DNA of 64,000 nucleotides from Hygrophila difformis (taxonomy: Eukaryota; Streptophyta; Magnoliopsida; Lamiales; Acanthaceae): the NCBI GenBank assembly GCA_030278955.1, contig JAOANR010000010.1, positions 14,863,086 through 14,927,085 of the forward strand. The letters run 5' to 3'. The notes beneath the pieces were generated by a model. That model was given only the letters and a program-made list of their open reading frames with translations, was not told the DNA's origin and did no database searches. The position numbers were made by a program, and so were the translations under genes. Numbering within the stretch: position 1 is the stretch's first letter; each line of letters starts with the position of its first letter. Positions 1 through 8,241 of this stretch are shown here, in pieces.

Positions 1-73
1 TAACCTTATGATCAAGGCATGAACATGGATGTTGAACACTAGACATTCACATGTTTTGTTTACATGCATAATA
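1..73 (-). repeat. 3' LTR of copia element (partial)
   Basis: Identical base for base to 5316-5388. Directly followed at 74-80 by CTCCCCC, the reverse complement of a polypurine tract. Truncated by the window start. Confidence 0.9.
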
Positions 74-209
74 CTCCCCCTTGAATGTCGTCAATACGAA
101 GAATATGCCTCGTTAAAACCTTACTTGGAAAAAACCCAGTGGGAAAAAATCCAAGTGAAGGAAAAAGAGTACAGTATTCTTGTATCAGATGCTCCCCCTG
201 ATTTGGACA

Positions 210-3137
210 TCATTTTAAATCTCGAAGCCGCCGCATTCCAATTTTCTTCACGAGCTTCTCGAATGTTGCAGTCGGCAATGCCTTGGTAAATAGATCCGCT
301 AAATTATTTTCTGATCGAATTTGTTGCACATCGACTTCACCATTCTTTTGAAGATCATGAGTGTAGAAGAATTTTGGTGAAATATGCTTCGTTCTATCTC
401 CTTTGATATAACCCCCTTTCAACTGGGCTACACAAGCCGAATTATCTTCAAATAAAATTGTTGGGGGCATTTGTGGTTCAATGATTAAACCACAACTTTT
501 CAATATATGTTGAGTCATTGACCTCAACCAAACACATTCTCGACTTGCTTCATGGATTGCTAATATTTCGGCATGATTAGAAGAAGTAGCAGTTATAGTC
601 TGCTTCATTGACCTCCAAGAGATAGCAGTTCCACCACACGTGAAGATATAGCCTGTTTGAGATTTGGCTTTGTGTGGATCTGATAAATAACCTGCATCGG
701 CATAGCCAATTAACTCATGTCGAGAGTCTTTTGGGTAAAATAACCCAAGATCAATTGTTCCTTGGAGATAGCGAAAAACATGCTTTATGCCTTTCCAATG
801 TCGTTGAGTAGGGCAAGAGCTGTATCTTGCGAGTAGATTGACTGCAAACGAGATATCAGGTCGCGTGCTGTTTGCAAGATACATTAACGCACCAATTGCG
901 CTTAAATATGGGATTTCTGGGCCAAGTTGCTCTTCATTATCTTCTTTTGGCCTAAATGGATCCTTTGCAGGATCAAGTGCCCGAACGACCATTGGATTAT
1001 TTAGCGGATGAGCATAATCCATTCGAAATTGCTTTAATACCTTTTGGGTATAAGCTGATTGATGAACAAATATGCCCATTTCCAAATGCTCAATTTGTAG
1101 GCCAAGGCAAAATTTCGTTTTCCCGAAATCTTTGATTTCAAACTCCTTTTTCAGATATTCGACCGCCTTTTTCAACTCTTCAGGAGTTCCAATTAGATTT
1201 AAATCGTCAACATAGACTGCGACGATCACAAATTCTGACCCATTTTTCTTTATAAATACACAAGGGCTGATCGGGTCATTTGTATAGCATTCCTTTATCA
1301 AACGTTCACTGAGGCGGTTGTACCACATTCGGCCAGATTGCTTGAGCCCATACAACGATTTTTGCAATTTGATGGAATAATTTTCTCTGGGTTTTGAGTT
1401 GCAAGACTCAGGTAATTTAAACCCTTCAGGTATTTTCATATAAATATCATTTTCCAATGAGCCATATAAATATGCAGTAACAACATCCATCAGCCTCATT
1501 TCGAGATTTTCTCGTACTGCTAGACTCATTAGATACCTGAATGTTATTCCATCCATAACTGGGGAATATGTTTCCTCAAAATCAATTCCCGGTCGTTGTG
1601 AAAAACCTTGGGCTACAAGCCTTGCCTTATATTTGGCAATTTCATTATTTTCATTTCTTTTTCTCACAAACACCCATCTGTAGCCAACAGGCTTCACATT
1701 TTTTGGTGTTTGGACAATAGGACCGAATACTTTTCGTTTATTCAGTGAATCTAGTTCAGACTGAATCGCATCTTTCCATTTTGGCCAATCATTTCTTTTC
1801 CGACATTCTTCAACTGATCTTGGTTCAGGATCCTCGTTATTTTCCATTACATCGAGTGCAACGTTGTATGCAAAGGCATTATCAACGTTTGTTTCTTTTC
1901 GGTTCCAACATTTCCCAGTATTGATATAATTGAAAGAAGTTTCAATAACTTCATTTTCTTCTGGGTGAATATTTTCAGGTTCAACCTTTTCGGGGGTTGA
2001 ATCAATTTCTCCTTCGGGAGTATCATCTGTGATTGATTTATCACCCATATGGATAATTTTCTTCTTTCGTGGATTTTTATCCTTGGAACCCAAAGGCCTA
2101 CCACGCTTCAGGCGTGCAGTAGGTTCATTTGCACTTGGAATTTGTCCTTCTGGGACATTTATATTGGCTGGTGCATTTGCTGCATCATTTATATATGATT
2201 TTGTGACTTTAGCAGCATCATTAAAAGCATCGGGTAATTGATTTGCAATTCCCTGCAAATGCACAATTCTTTGAACTTCAAGTTCGCATTGCCTTGTACG
2301 AGGATCAAGGAAATCAAATGGACTTTGCCAAGATATTTCCTTTTTCAGTTGATCATTTCCTCCCCCTAATGTCGGGAATTGAGTTTCATCAAAATGACAG
2401 TCTGCAAATCTTGCAGTAAATAAATCACCCGTTTTTGGCTCAAGATATTTAATAATCGAGGGTGATTCATACCCGACATATATGCCCAACCTTCTTTGAG
2501 GTCCCATTTTTGTGCGTTGTGGTGGCGCAATCGGTACATAAACCGCACACCCAAAAATTCGCAAGTGGGATATATTGGGCTCCTTTCCAAACACAATTTG
2601 TGTAGGGGAGTAGCTATGATAGCTTGTCGGCCTTATTTTCACAAGTGCGGCTGCATGCAATATAGCATGTCCCCAAGCAGAAACAGGGAGTTTTGATTTC
2701 ATTAACAAGGGTCTTGCAATTAATTGCAATCGCTTAATAAATGATTCTGCCAGACCATTTTGCGTGTGCACATGAGGCACAGGATGTTCAACAGTAATTC
2801 CAATCGACATGCAGAAATCATCAAATGCATGTGATGTATATTCTCCAGCATTATCAAGGCGTATTTTCTTTATCGGATGATCTGGAAACTGTGCTCGCAA
2901 TTTTATAATTTGTGCAAGTAATCTTGCGAATGCCAAATTGCGAGTTGATAATAAACAAACGTGTGACCAGCGTGATGACGCATCAATTAATACCATAAGG
3001 TACTTGAAAGGTCCACACGGTGGATCAATAGGTCCACATATATCGCCTTGAATTCTTTCTAGGAATGTAGGGGATTCAATTCCCACTTTTACTGGAGATG
3101 GTCTGGTTATCATTTCCCTTGTGAACAGGCTGCACAA
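210..3137 (-). CDS. Copia pol: integrase core, reverse transcriptase, RNase H
   Basis: 975-codon open frame. From the N-terminus it shows an integrase core (GDICGPI, then IRLDNAGEYTS and HTQNGLAESFIKR, the D-D-E pattern), the reverse transcriptase region (GYRWVFVRKRN, ARLVAQGFSQRPGIDFEETY, and the catalytic YVDDLNLIG), and a C-terminal RNase H (IGYADAGYLSD, SSNHAEILAIHEASRE). It carries out cDNA synthesis and integration of the element in a cytoplasmic particle and then the nucleus. The nominal Met start is not biological: the frame overlaps the upstream protease ORF by 28 bp in another phase, and the continuous protein would join at the GK-MITRP boundary near 3112. A one-base indel there separates pol into two frames. 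The catalytic motifs of this half look intact. Confidence 0.93.
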   Translation of the reverse strand: MCSLFTREMITRPSPVKVGIESPTFLERIQGDICGPIDPPCGPFKYLMVLIDASSRWSHVCLLSTRNLAFARLLAQIIKLRAQFPDHPIKKIRLDNAGEYTSHAFDDFCMSIGITVEHPVPHVHTQNGLAESFIKRLQLIARPLLMKSKLPVSAWGHAILHAAALVKIRPTSYHSYSPTQIVFGKEPNISHLRIFGCAVYVPIAPPQRTKMGPQRRLGIYVGYESPSIIKYLEPKTGDLFTARFADCHFDETQFPTLGGGNDQLKKEISWQSPFDFLDPRTRQCELEVQRIVHLQGIANQLPDAFNDAAKVTKSYINDAANAPANINVPEGQIPSANEPTARLKRGRPLGSKDKNPRKKKIIHMGDKSITDDTPEGEIDSTPEKVEPENIHPEENEVIETSFNYINTGKCWNRKETNVDNAFAYNVALDVMENNEDPEPRSVEECRKRNDWPKWKDAIQSELDSLNKRKVFGPIVQTPKNVKPVGYRWVFVRKRNENNEIAKYKARLVAQGFSQRPGIDFEETYSPVMDGITFRYLMSLAVRENLEMRLMDVVTAYLYGSLENDIYMKIPEGFKLPESCNSKPRENYSIKLQKSLYGLKQSGRMWYNRLSERLIKECYTNDPISPCVFIKKNGSEFVIVAVYVDDLNLIGTPEELKKAVEYLKKEFEIKDFGKTKFCLGLQIEHLEMGIFVHQSAYTQKVLKQFRMDYAHPLNNPMVVRALDPAKDPFRPKEDNEEQLGPEIPYLSAIGALMYLANSTRPDISFAVNLLARYSSCPTQRHWKGIKHVFRYLQGTIDLGLFYPKDSRHELIGYADAGYLSDPHKAKSQTGYIFTCGGTAISWRSMKQTITATSSNHAEILAIHEASRECVWLRSMTQHILKSCGLIIEPQMPPTILFEDNSACVAQLKGGYIKGDRTKHISPKFFYTHDLQKNGEVDVQQIRSENNLADLFTKALPTATFEKLVKKIGMRRLRDLK

Positions 3138-3703
3138 TTGAACTCATTTGGGTTCAATATCATTTGCCTTTTCAATGTATGGCCATTTGAATTTTCAATA
3201 ATTCGCCTCAGCATTACACTGCCAGGATGCCCAAGTCTATCGTGCCAGGTAATAAATTCACTAGTAGCTTTCAAGCCTACTAGGTTATGTATTTCTGCGG
3301 CACATATTTTTGTATAGTATAAGCCAGAGGAGCAACATGGCAATTTTTCATTCACAAATTTTTTGCCATTTTCAATTCGAGTTATCAAAAGATACTCGTG
3401 ATCTGCCTCTTTTGAAGTTTCAATGTGATATCCATTTTTTCGAATATCATTGAAGCTCAGTAAATTTCTTCGAGCTTTGCGTGAGAACAAGGCATTTTCA
3501 ATTGCCATTTTTGTCCCTTCAGGGAGAAATATAACAGCTCTACCGGAGCCTTCAATGCATTTTGCATTACCGCTTATAGTTTTCACTGCGGTCTTTTCCA
3601 ATTTTAAATTGGAGAAATAGCTTTTGCTTTTCAAAATGCTATGCGTTGTTGCACTGTCAATTAGGCAGATATCATCTCCGACTTTTGAATTTCCAGCATC
3701 CAT
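3110..3703 (-). pseudogene. Copia protease and GAG-pre-integrase segment, frameshifted from the rest of pol
   Basis: 197 residues. LIDSATTHSIL near residue 15 matches the copia aspartic protease active site (D-S-A/G-T/A form). WHDRLGHPG, then CAAC near the end, is the GAG-pre-integrase HHCC zinc region. The frame ends at TGATAA a few codons after CAACSQGK, while the integrase core continues in the next frame, so a single-base loss in the GGGAAATGATAA run near 3112 is the simplest explanation. The segment starts 184 bp downstream of the gag stop, in a different ORF from gag. Either expression needs a separate start or splice, or this copy is dead. Confidence 0.85.
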
Positions 3704-3887
3704 TTCTTTACAAGAATATAAGAATGTTAATAAACATCAACAATATAAATATTATTAATGCAAAAGCATATTTATATTATACATGGATAATAAAAGGGAA
3801 GTACAAGATATCATTATTTATATTAAACAGGAATTATAAAAGATAAGTACAAAATATATATATATATATATATAGCTATATAATATA
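3704..3887 (-). other. AT-rich gag-protease spacer with (AT)n microsatellite
   Basis: 184 bp, strongly AT-rich, with an uninterrupted AT repeat at about 3854-3874. On the element strand the last 30 bases include TTATTAAC, a pyrimidine-rich run and TTGTAAAG just before the protease ATG, which resembles a 3' splice site. No donor in matching phase was found in the gag tail, so an intron is not demonstrated. Confidence 0.5.
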
Positions 3888-4925
3888 TTATTTGGTAACA
3901 ATATCTGGCTCAACAAAATCATCAGCTTCCAGGTGCGTGATATTATCATTTAATATATCATCATAAGTATCATCGTGGGCATTATGGTGTGCTTCAACAC
4001 CTGGTCTTTCTTTTCGTTTCGAGGCCTGATACAGTTCAGCTAAGTGTTTAGCTGTGTGGCATGTTTGAGCCATATGGCCTTTAATTCCACAACGATCACA
4101 AATTTCATCATTTTGTTTATGCTTTCTTGCATAATTTCTTTGTTGTGGTTTGTAAGGCCTTCTGGTATCATATCTGCGATTTTGCTCAAATCGAGGCTTA
4201 TTTCGATAATTATTTTGACGAGATGATTCACCTCTGCCTCGATTGTGATACCGATTTTGGCCACGATCATCATTTTGATTTTTAAAGTGCCCACGATCAC
4301 GCACATATTTCGATGATTGAGCCGCGTTCACCTCAGGGAACGGTTTTGCACCTGCGGGCCTAGATTCATGATTTCTCAACAACAATAGGCTGTTTTGTTC
4401 AGCCAATAATAAGCAGGTGATAAGATCAGAATATCTCTGAAAACCTTTTTGACGGTATGTCTCACTCAATACTGAGTTTTTAGCATGAAACGTAGAATAC
4501 GTTTTTTCAAGCATTTCTGCTTCAGATATCTTTTGCCCACATAATTGCAATTGGGCCGTAATTTTGAACACAGCGGAATTATATTCCCGGACTGTTTTAA
4601 AATCCTGAAGTCTCAGGTTTGTCCAGTCATCAAGGGCTTTTGGAAGCACCGTCTTTTTAAGATTATCATATCTTTCTTTCAGCTTTTCCCACAATGCCAG
4701 TGGGGATTCCACAGTCACGTACTCCATTTTAAGTGCCTCTTCGATATGATGGCACAAGAAAATCATGGCTTTTGCCTGATTTTGATGGCTGGGATTTTTG
4801 CCTTCAGCAATAGTATCTTCCAGACCCATTGAAGTAAGATGCATTTTTACATCTCGGGCCCAGGACATATAATTGCTTCCTTCAACGGTTAAAGGAGCAA
4901 ATTCTTGCTTTGCAAGGTTAGCCAT
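3888..4925 (-). CDS. Copia gag (UBN2/DUF4219-type) with CCHC zinc knuckle
   Basis: 345 residues starting MANLAKQEFAPLTVEGSNY, a typical start for plant copia gag. A capsid-like helical region covers about residues 1-190, followed by a basic Arg/Asn/Gln-rich linker and one zinc knuckle, CDRCGIKGHMAQTC (C-X2-C-X4-H-X4-C), near residue 275. It binds genomic RNA and forms the virus-like particle. The start lies about 80 bp inside the 5' LTR border, as expected. It ends on its own stop (VTK*) just before an AT microsatellite and is not fused to the protease, unlike one-ORF copia elements. Confidence 0.9.
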   Translation of the reverse strand: MANLAKQEFAPLTVEGSNYMSWARDVKMHLTSMGLEDTIAEGKNPSHQNQAKAMIFLCHHIEEALKMEYVTVESPLALWEKLKERYDNLKKTVLPKALDDWTNLRLQDFKTVREYNSAVFKITAQLQLCGQKISEAEMLEKTYSTFHAKNSVLSETYRQKGFQRYSDLITCLLLAEQNSLLLLRNHESRPAGAKPFPEVNAAQSSKYVRDRGHFKNQNDDRGQNRYHNRGRGESSRQNNYRNKPRFEQNRRYDTRRPYKPQQRNYARKHKQNDEICDRCGIKGHMAQTCHTAKHLAELYQASKRKERPGVEAHHNAHDDTYDDILNDNITHLEADDFVEPDIVTK

Positions 4926-5002
4926 AATCTTATTGAAAGTTTAGAAATAAGAGATTATACCTCAAATGATAATCTGGACAGAGTCTCCTCGTGCTGATAA
5001 CG

Positions 5003-5388
5003 TGTTATAGAAATAACTATCTTTATTTATGTATGTGTACAATAAAATGGTATATGGCTTATTAGCTTGTGTTTATAGTGGAAGTATTGTAATGGAAATT
5101 GGGATTAAATGGTGAAAGAAAGGAAGTTTAAAGGTGGGATAATAAAATGGATAAAGTGTAATAATTATGGCTATGAAATGAAACAAGTATTAAGCTTGCA
5201 TAAAATTTTTCTAACTTCTCAATACATTACATAGGCTATTTATAAACTTTTTTATCCTCTCACTATTTACTAACCTCATAATCAAGGCATATACATTTCA
5301 AGACTTTCACATGTCTAACCTTATGATCAAGGCATGAACATGGATGTTGAACACTAGACATTCACATGTTTTGTTTACATGCATAATA
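5003..5388 (-). repeat. 5' LTR of copia element
   Basis: About 386 bp. The outer end is fixed by the match to positions 1-73, which stops exactly where the PPT-like tract begins at 74. The inner end is placed at the TGTTATAG at 5003, next to GCTGATAACG; on the element strand this reads ...TATAACACGTTATCAGCACG, a common LTR/PBS junction in plant copia elements. The outer end starts TATTATG on the element strand rather than the usual TG, so the exact border is uncertain by a few bases. An internal imperfect repeat of the motif ATCAAGGCAT occurs at 5281-5290 and 5326-5335. Confidence 0.75.
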
Positions 5389-5603
5389 AGGAAGTATTTC
5401 TTTTAATATGAGATGCCCAAATGTGACTCCTATTTATTACTACTTTCTACTATTTCCACATGATCACTTTCCACAAGTCATCCTAAGACTCCACACACAC
5501 ACACGCACAAGAAAAAACACATATATGTTGCCTTCAAAACTTGTCCACGAAATAGTTTAGTCTCTTCTTCATCACGATCACTTCGCAGCAACTAATTAAA
5601 GCC
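5389..5603 (+). promoter_or_regulatory. Short upstream region of the SAM gene
   Basis: This is all the unique DNA left between the copia LTR and the SAM gene start. It contains a CTATTTATTA stretch near 5449 that could act as a TATA element and a CA repeat at about 5494-5505 that would fall in the 5' leader. Assignment rests on position only. Confidence 0.35.
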
Positions 5604-6212
5604 ATGGATTGGTTCGCTTGGCTCTCACAGACCGGTTTAGATCCCTCCCTCGTGTACGAATACGGCCTCGCCTTCGCGCAGAACGAGCTTGAGGAAAACG
5701 ACATACCATACTTCGACCACGAGTTCCTCCAGAGCATGGGGATTTCCGTAGCCAAACACCGCTTGGAAATCCTCAAGCTCACGAGAAAGGTCAAAGGCGA
5801 CCACTTCCCACGGCCCATGTCAGGGATTTTGATCGTGATCAAGAGAACGAAGAGGATCATATCTAAATATTTGAGCAAGCGAAAAACCCACCAAGAATCC
5901 GACTTGACCCTCGTGCCTAGGCACAATCACAGCGCGAGATGGAGGAATACGATGGTCAAGAGGAGCAAGAGGTTGGTAGCGGGCGATATGCTGGCGATTA
6001 GGCCACCGTTATTGCTCACCAACGGAAGCCCTTACAAGGTGTTTTCGTCGTCCAGTCACGACGAGAAGATTGATGGGTTTTGGGACCCTTTAATGGTGGA
6101 GATCGAAAAAGGCGATGGGAAAGGAGATGAAGATGAAGATGATGAGTGCTGGTCTTGTGGACTTGAGGATATCAAGTGGGATGCAATGTTCGACAATCTT
6201 AAACCAACTTGA
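5604..6212 (+). CDS. SAM (sterile alpha motif) domain protein
   Basis: Single-exon ORF of 202 residues with a plant-like start context (AAAGCCATGGA). Residues about 1-65 (WFAWLSQTGLDPSLVYEYGL, then NDIPYFDHEFLQSMGIS, then HRLEILKLTRK) form a SAM domain: the LDPSLV helix, the LQSMGI segment and the terminal helix are typical. SAM domains are small helical bundles that bind other proteins or RNA and often polymerise. The middle (about 75-125) is basic, and the tail is acidic (GDEDEDDECWSC) ending in WDAMFDNLKPT; I do not recognise either. Plants have a small family of intronless genes with an N-terminal SAM domain and disordered tail, which this resembles. The partner and process are unknown. 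The gene starts about 215 bp downstream of a copia LTR, so its upstream regulatory DNA was probably displaced by that insertion. Confidence 0.85.
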   Translation: MDWFAWLSQTGLDPSLVYEYGLAFAQNELEENDIPYFDHEFLQSMGISVAKHRLEILKLTRKVKGDHFPRPMSGILIVIKRTKRIISKYLSKRKTHQESDLTLVPRHNHSARWRNTMVKRSKRLVAGDMLAIRPPLLLTNGSPYKVFSSSSHDEKIDGFWDPLMVEIEKGDGKGDEDEDDECWSCGLEDIKWDAMFDNLKPT

Positions 6213-6385
6213 ACGTGTGTGTTGACTCGATGACTTGCATCGTAGATCTTGTGAATTCGATCACATTCATGTATGTGTGATCATGTCATGTCATGTTGTT
6301 GTCCATTTCAATGGTGAGAAAATTGTTTTTAGGCTCTTCCACCATGTGTGTTGTTTCTTGTATATGTGTCTTTTTTACGCAATCC

Positions 6386-6390
<5 letters not shown>

Positions 6391-6441
<51 letters not shown>
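6391..6441. repeat. (TA)n microsatellite
   Basis: About 50 bp of uninterrupted TA dinucleotide, downstream of the SAM gene. Confidence 0.97.
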
Positions 6442-6444
<3 letters not shown>

Positions 6445-6480
6445 CAAGTGTTAGCCAAAATAATTTTATTTGTTATTTGT

Positions 6481-6681
6481 TACTCCCGTCCCATTCCAAA
6501 TGTCCTACTTACTATTTTTGGATATCCCATTACAAATGTTTTATTTCTATAAATAGAAATAAATAGAAATAATTTTCCCCTCCAACAACTATGTGGACCC
6601 CACCATATACTCAAAAACCAACTCTACCTTAATTCACGTGCCCAGCGGTAATAAAACACTTGGAGTGGGACGGAGGGAGTA
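6481..6681. mobile_element. Stowaway-like MITE
   Basis: 201 bp bounded by TACTCCCGTCCCATT and, at the right, AGTGGGACGGAGGGAGTA. The inverted ends match the Stowaway terminal motif CTCCCTCCGTCCC, and TA lies at both edges. The interior is related to the decayed copy at 34473-34662 (shared CTTACTATTTTTGGAT, TCCAACAACTATGT and ATATACTCA). No coding capacity. Confidence 0.9.
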
Positions 6682-8241
6682 TTTTTTTATTTTTTAACAA
6701 AGCAAAAGTCATTAAAAAATGTGTAAATAGCAATATAAATTAATAATTTCTAGATTTGCACTCTTTCCCATCTTTATATAGTTTTTTTTAGCTTTCTTCT
6801 TTGCCAACGCGTCATGTTCACACACAAAAAAAAATTTCTAGCATTGCAAGGAGGGTTATTGAAACTTTATTTTTTTTACTTTCAGTCATTACAATTAAAA
6901 CTTAAGTCGAGTTGCAAGGAGGGCTATCGAATTCGAGTATCCCTAAACATGTGTTGAGCTAGCAGAACGAGTACTGTGCTTCGAAAGGACAAATTATCGG
7001 CGAAGATTCAACTTTGGCATAGAGTCAAATCAACTTTGGCAACTATTTCGGGGATTACGTTACCGGATTAAATTTTAGGCTGCCCTGAACGCAACATACC
7101 TATGGCTGTGTATTGCCAATACCAGTCTACTTTGCGTTCACATACTGTTATACCTCACCCACATGATGTTTCGGTTGTTTCAACTGACATATTTGTTTAA
7201 TTTTCTTGGTTTTTGCTTAATTAATGGATGCCCAAACATAGTTTTATGATCACCGACATGAAATACTATGGGATGTCATTAGATACCTCATTCAAACCAT
7301 GATTCAATATCAATTGTCTACAACCTTTTTAATCACACAACCAAAAACCATGATTCACATTAGCACTATCAGTTTCCTGTCACTGCCATAACGTAATAAT
7401 GTCAATAGATACCATATAAGTTTTCCTATAATACCGTTATGGTTGCTAGGGATACACACATGAACAAATCAAGACAATGCCTTGTCCATCTGCATTGAAT
7501 GGCTGACTCATGCCTCTATAGTTAGACGTTCAAGCCTCATTTAATGTTTTGTAGAGAAGTCCTTATAATGAGTAAAAGTATCAGTTTCCTAAGACGGCCA
7601 TACCGTCAATAATGTTACCAGATACCACATATGTTTTTGTATAATACCGTTTGGTTGATATGGTATATTAGCATGAACAAATCAAGACAATGCATTGTCC
7701 ACTAGCATTGAATGGCTGAGTCATTCTTCCTCTATGGTTATAGAGCAACACTTACCAACTTCTCTACCCATTGGATACTAATACCATGTAACATGGTTGT
7801 AGAGCTACAATTATTGAGTCATTGCCCATATAATTGAATGACTCAAGGGAAACCATCAGATGTACAGGGACACTTATTATCGTAGAGCAACCCATGGGTA
7901 CTAATACATTGCTTGAAGTGTACATCGTACAACTATTGAGAAAATGTGCACGCATTCAAATTATTGCAATGTTGTATGTCGGTCGAACATGCATAATTCG
8001 ACATCGAATTAGAGGAAACGATTCAAAATACCAATTCAGGCGAACAACCATTTACGAACAATACTGATGTCCATTCATACGTACGTCATATCAACGAACC
8101 ATTCATACAAACTCACAAAACGCGGGATCACATCAATATACCATTGTCCAAAGCGCAAATACCATGAATCAAGCATAAACAATACAACTGTCCATCAAAT
8201 CCAGAAAACCATCAATCCAACGATCATACAACCAACATTTG
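6682..8241. other. Non-coding stretch between the SAM gene region and the Ulp1 gene
   Basis: No credible gene. The first 300 bp are AT-rich. The part nearest 8241 should hold the 3' UTR of the minus-strand Ulp1-type gene. A diverged local duplication is listed separately. Confidence 0.5.
7369..7745 (+). repeat. Diverged tandem duplication, two units about 210 bp apart
   Basis: ATCAGTTTCCT at about 7369 and 7580 opens two related segments. Both contain GATACCA, TATAATACCGTT, CATGAACAAATCAAGACAAT, a GC(C/A)TTGTCCA motif, GCATTGAATGGCTGA and CTCTATRGTTA in the same order. The units differ at many positions, so the duplication is not recent. No ORF covers it. Confidence 0.8.

Larger units (their letters stand above)
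1..5388 (-). mobile_element. Ty1/copia LTR retrotransposon, left end cut by window edge
   Basis: Minus-strand copia element. Positions 1-73 are identical to 5316-5388, so the left (3') LTR is cut by the window and the right (5') LTR is about 5003-5388. The C-rich tract at 74-80 reads on the element strand as a purine tract directly next to the LTR, as expected for the PPT. Reading leftward from the 5' LTR come gag (4925-3888), an AT-rich spacer, protease plus the integrase zinc region (3703-3110), then integrase core, reverse transcriptase and RNase H (3137-210). This PR-INT-RT-RH order is diagnostic of copia. Perfect identity over the 73 comparable LTR bases suggests recent insertion, but one frameshift breaks pol. 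The target duplication cannot be checked because the left flank lies outside the window. Confidence 0.93.
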
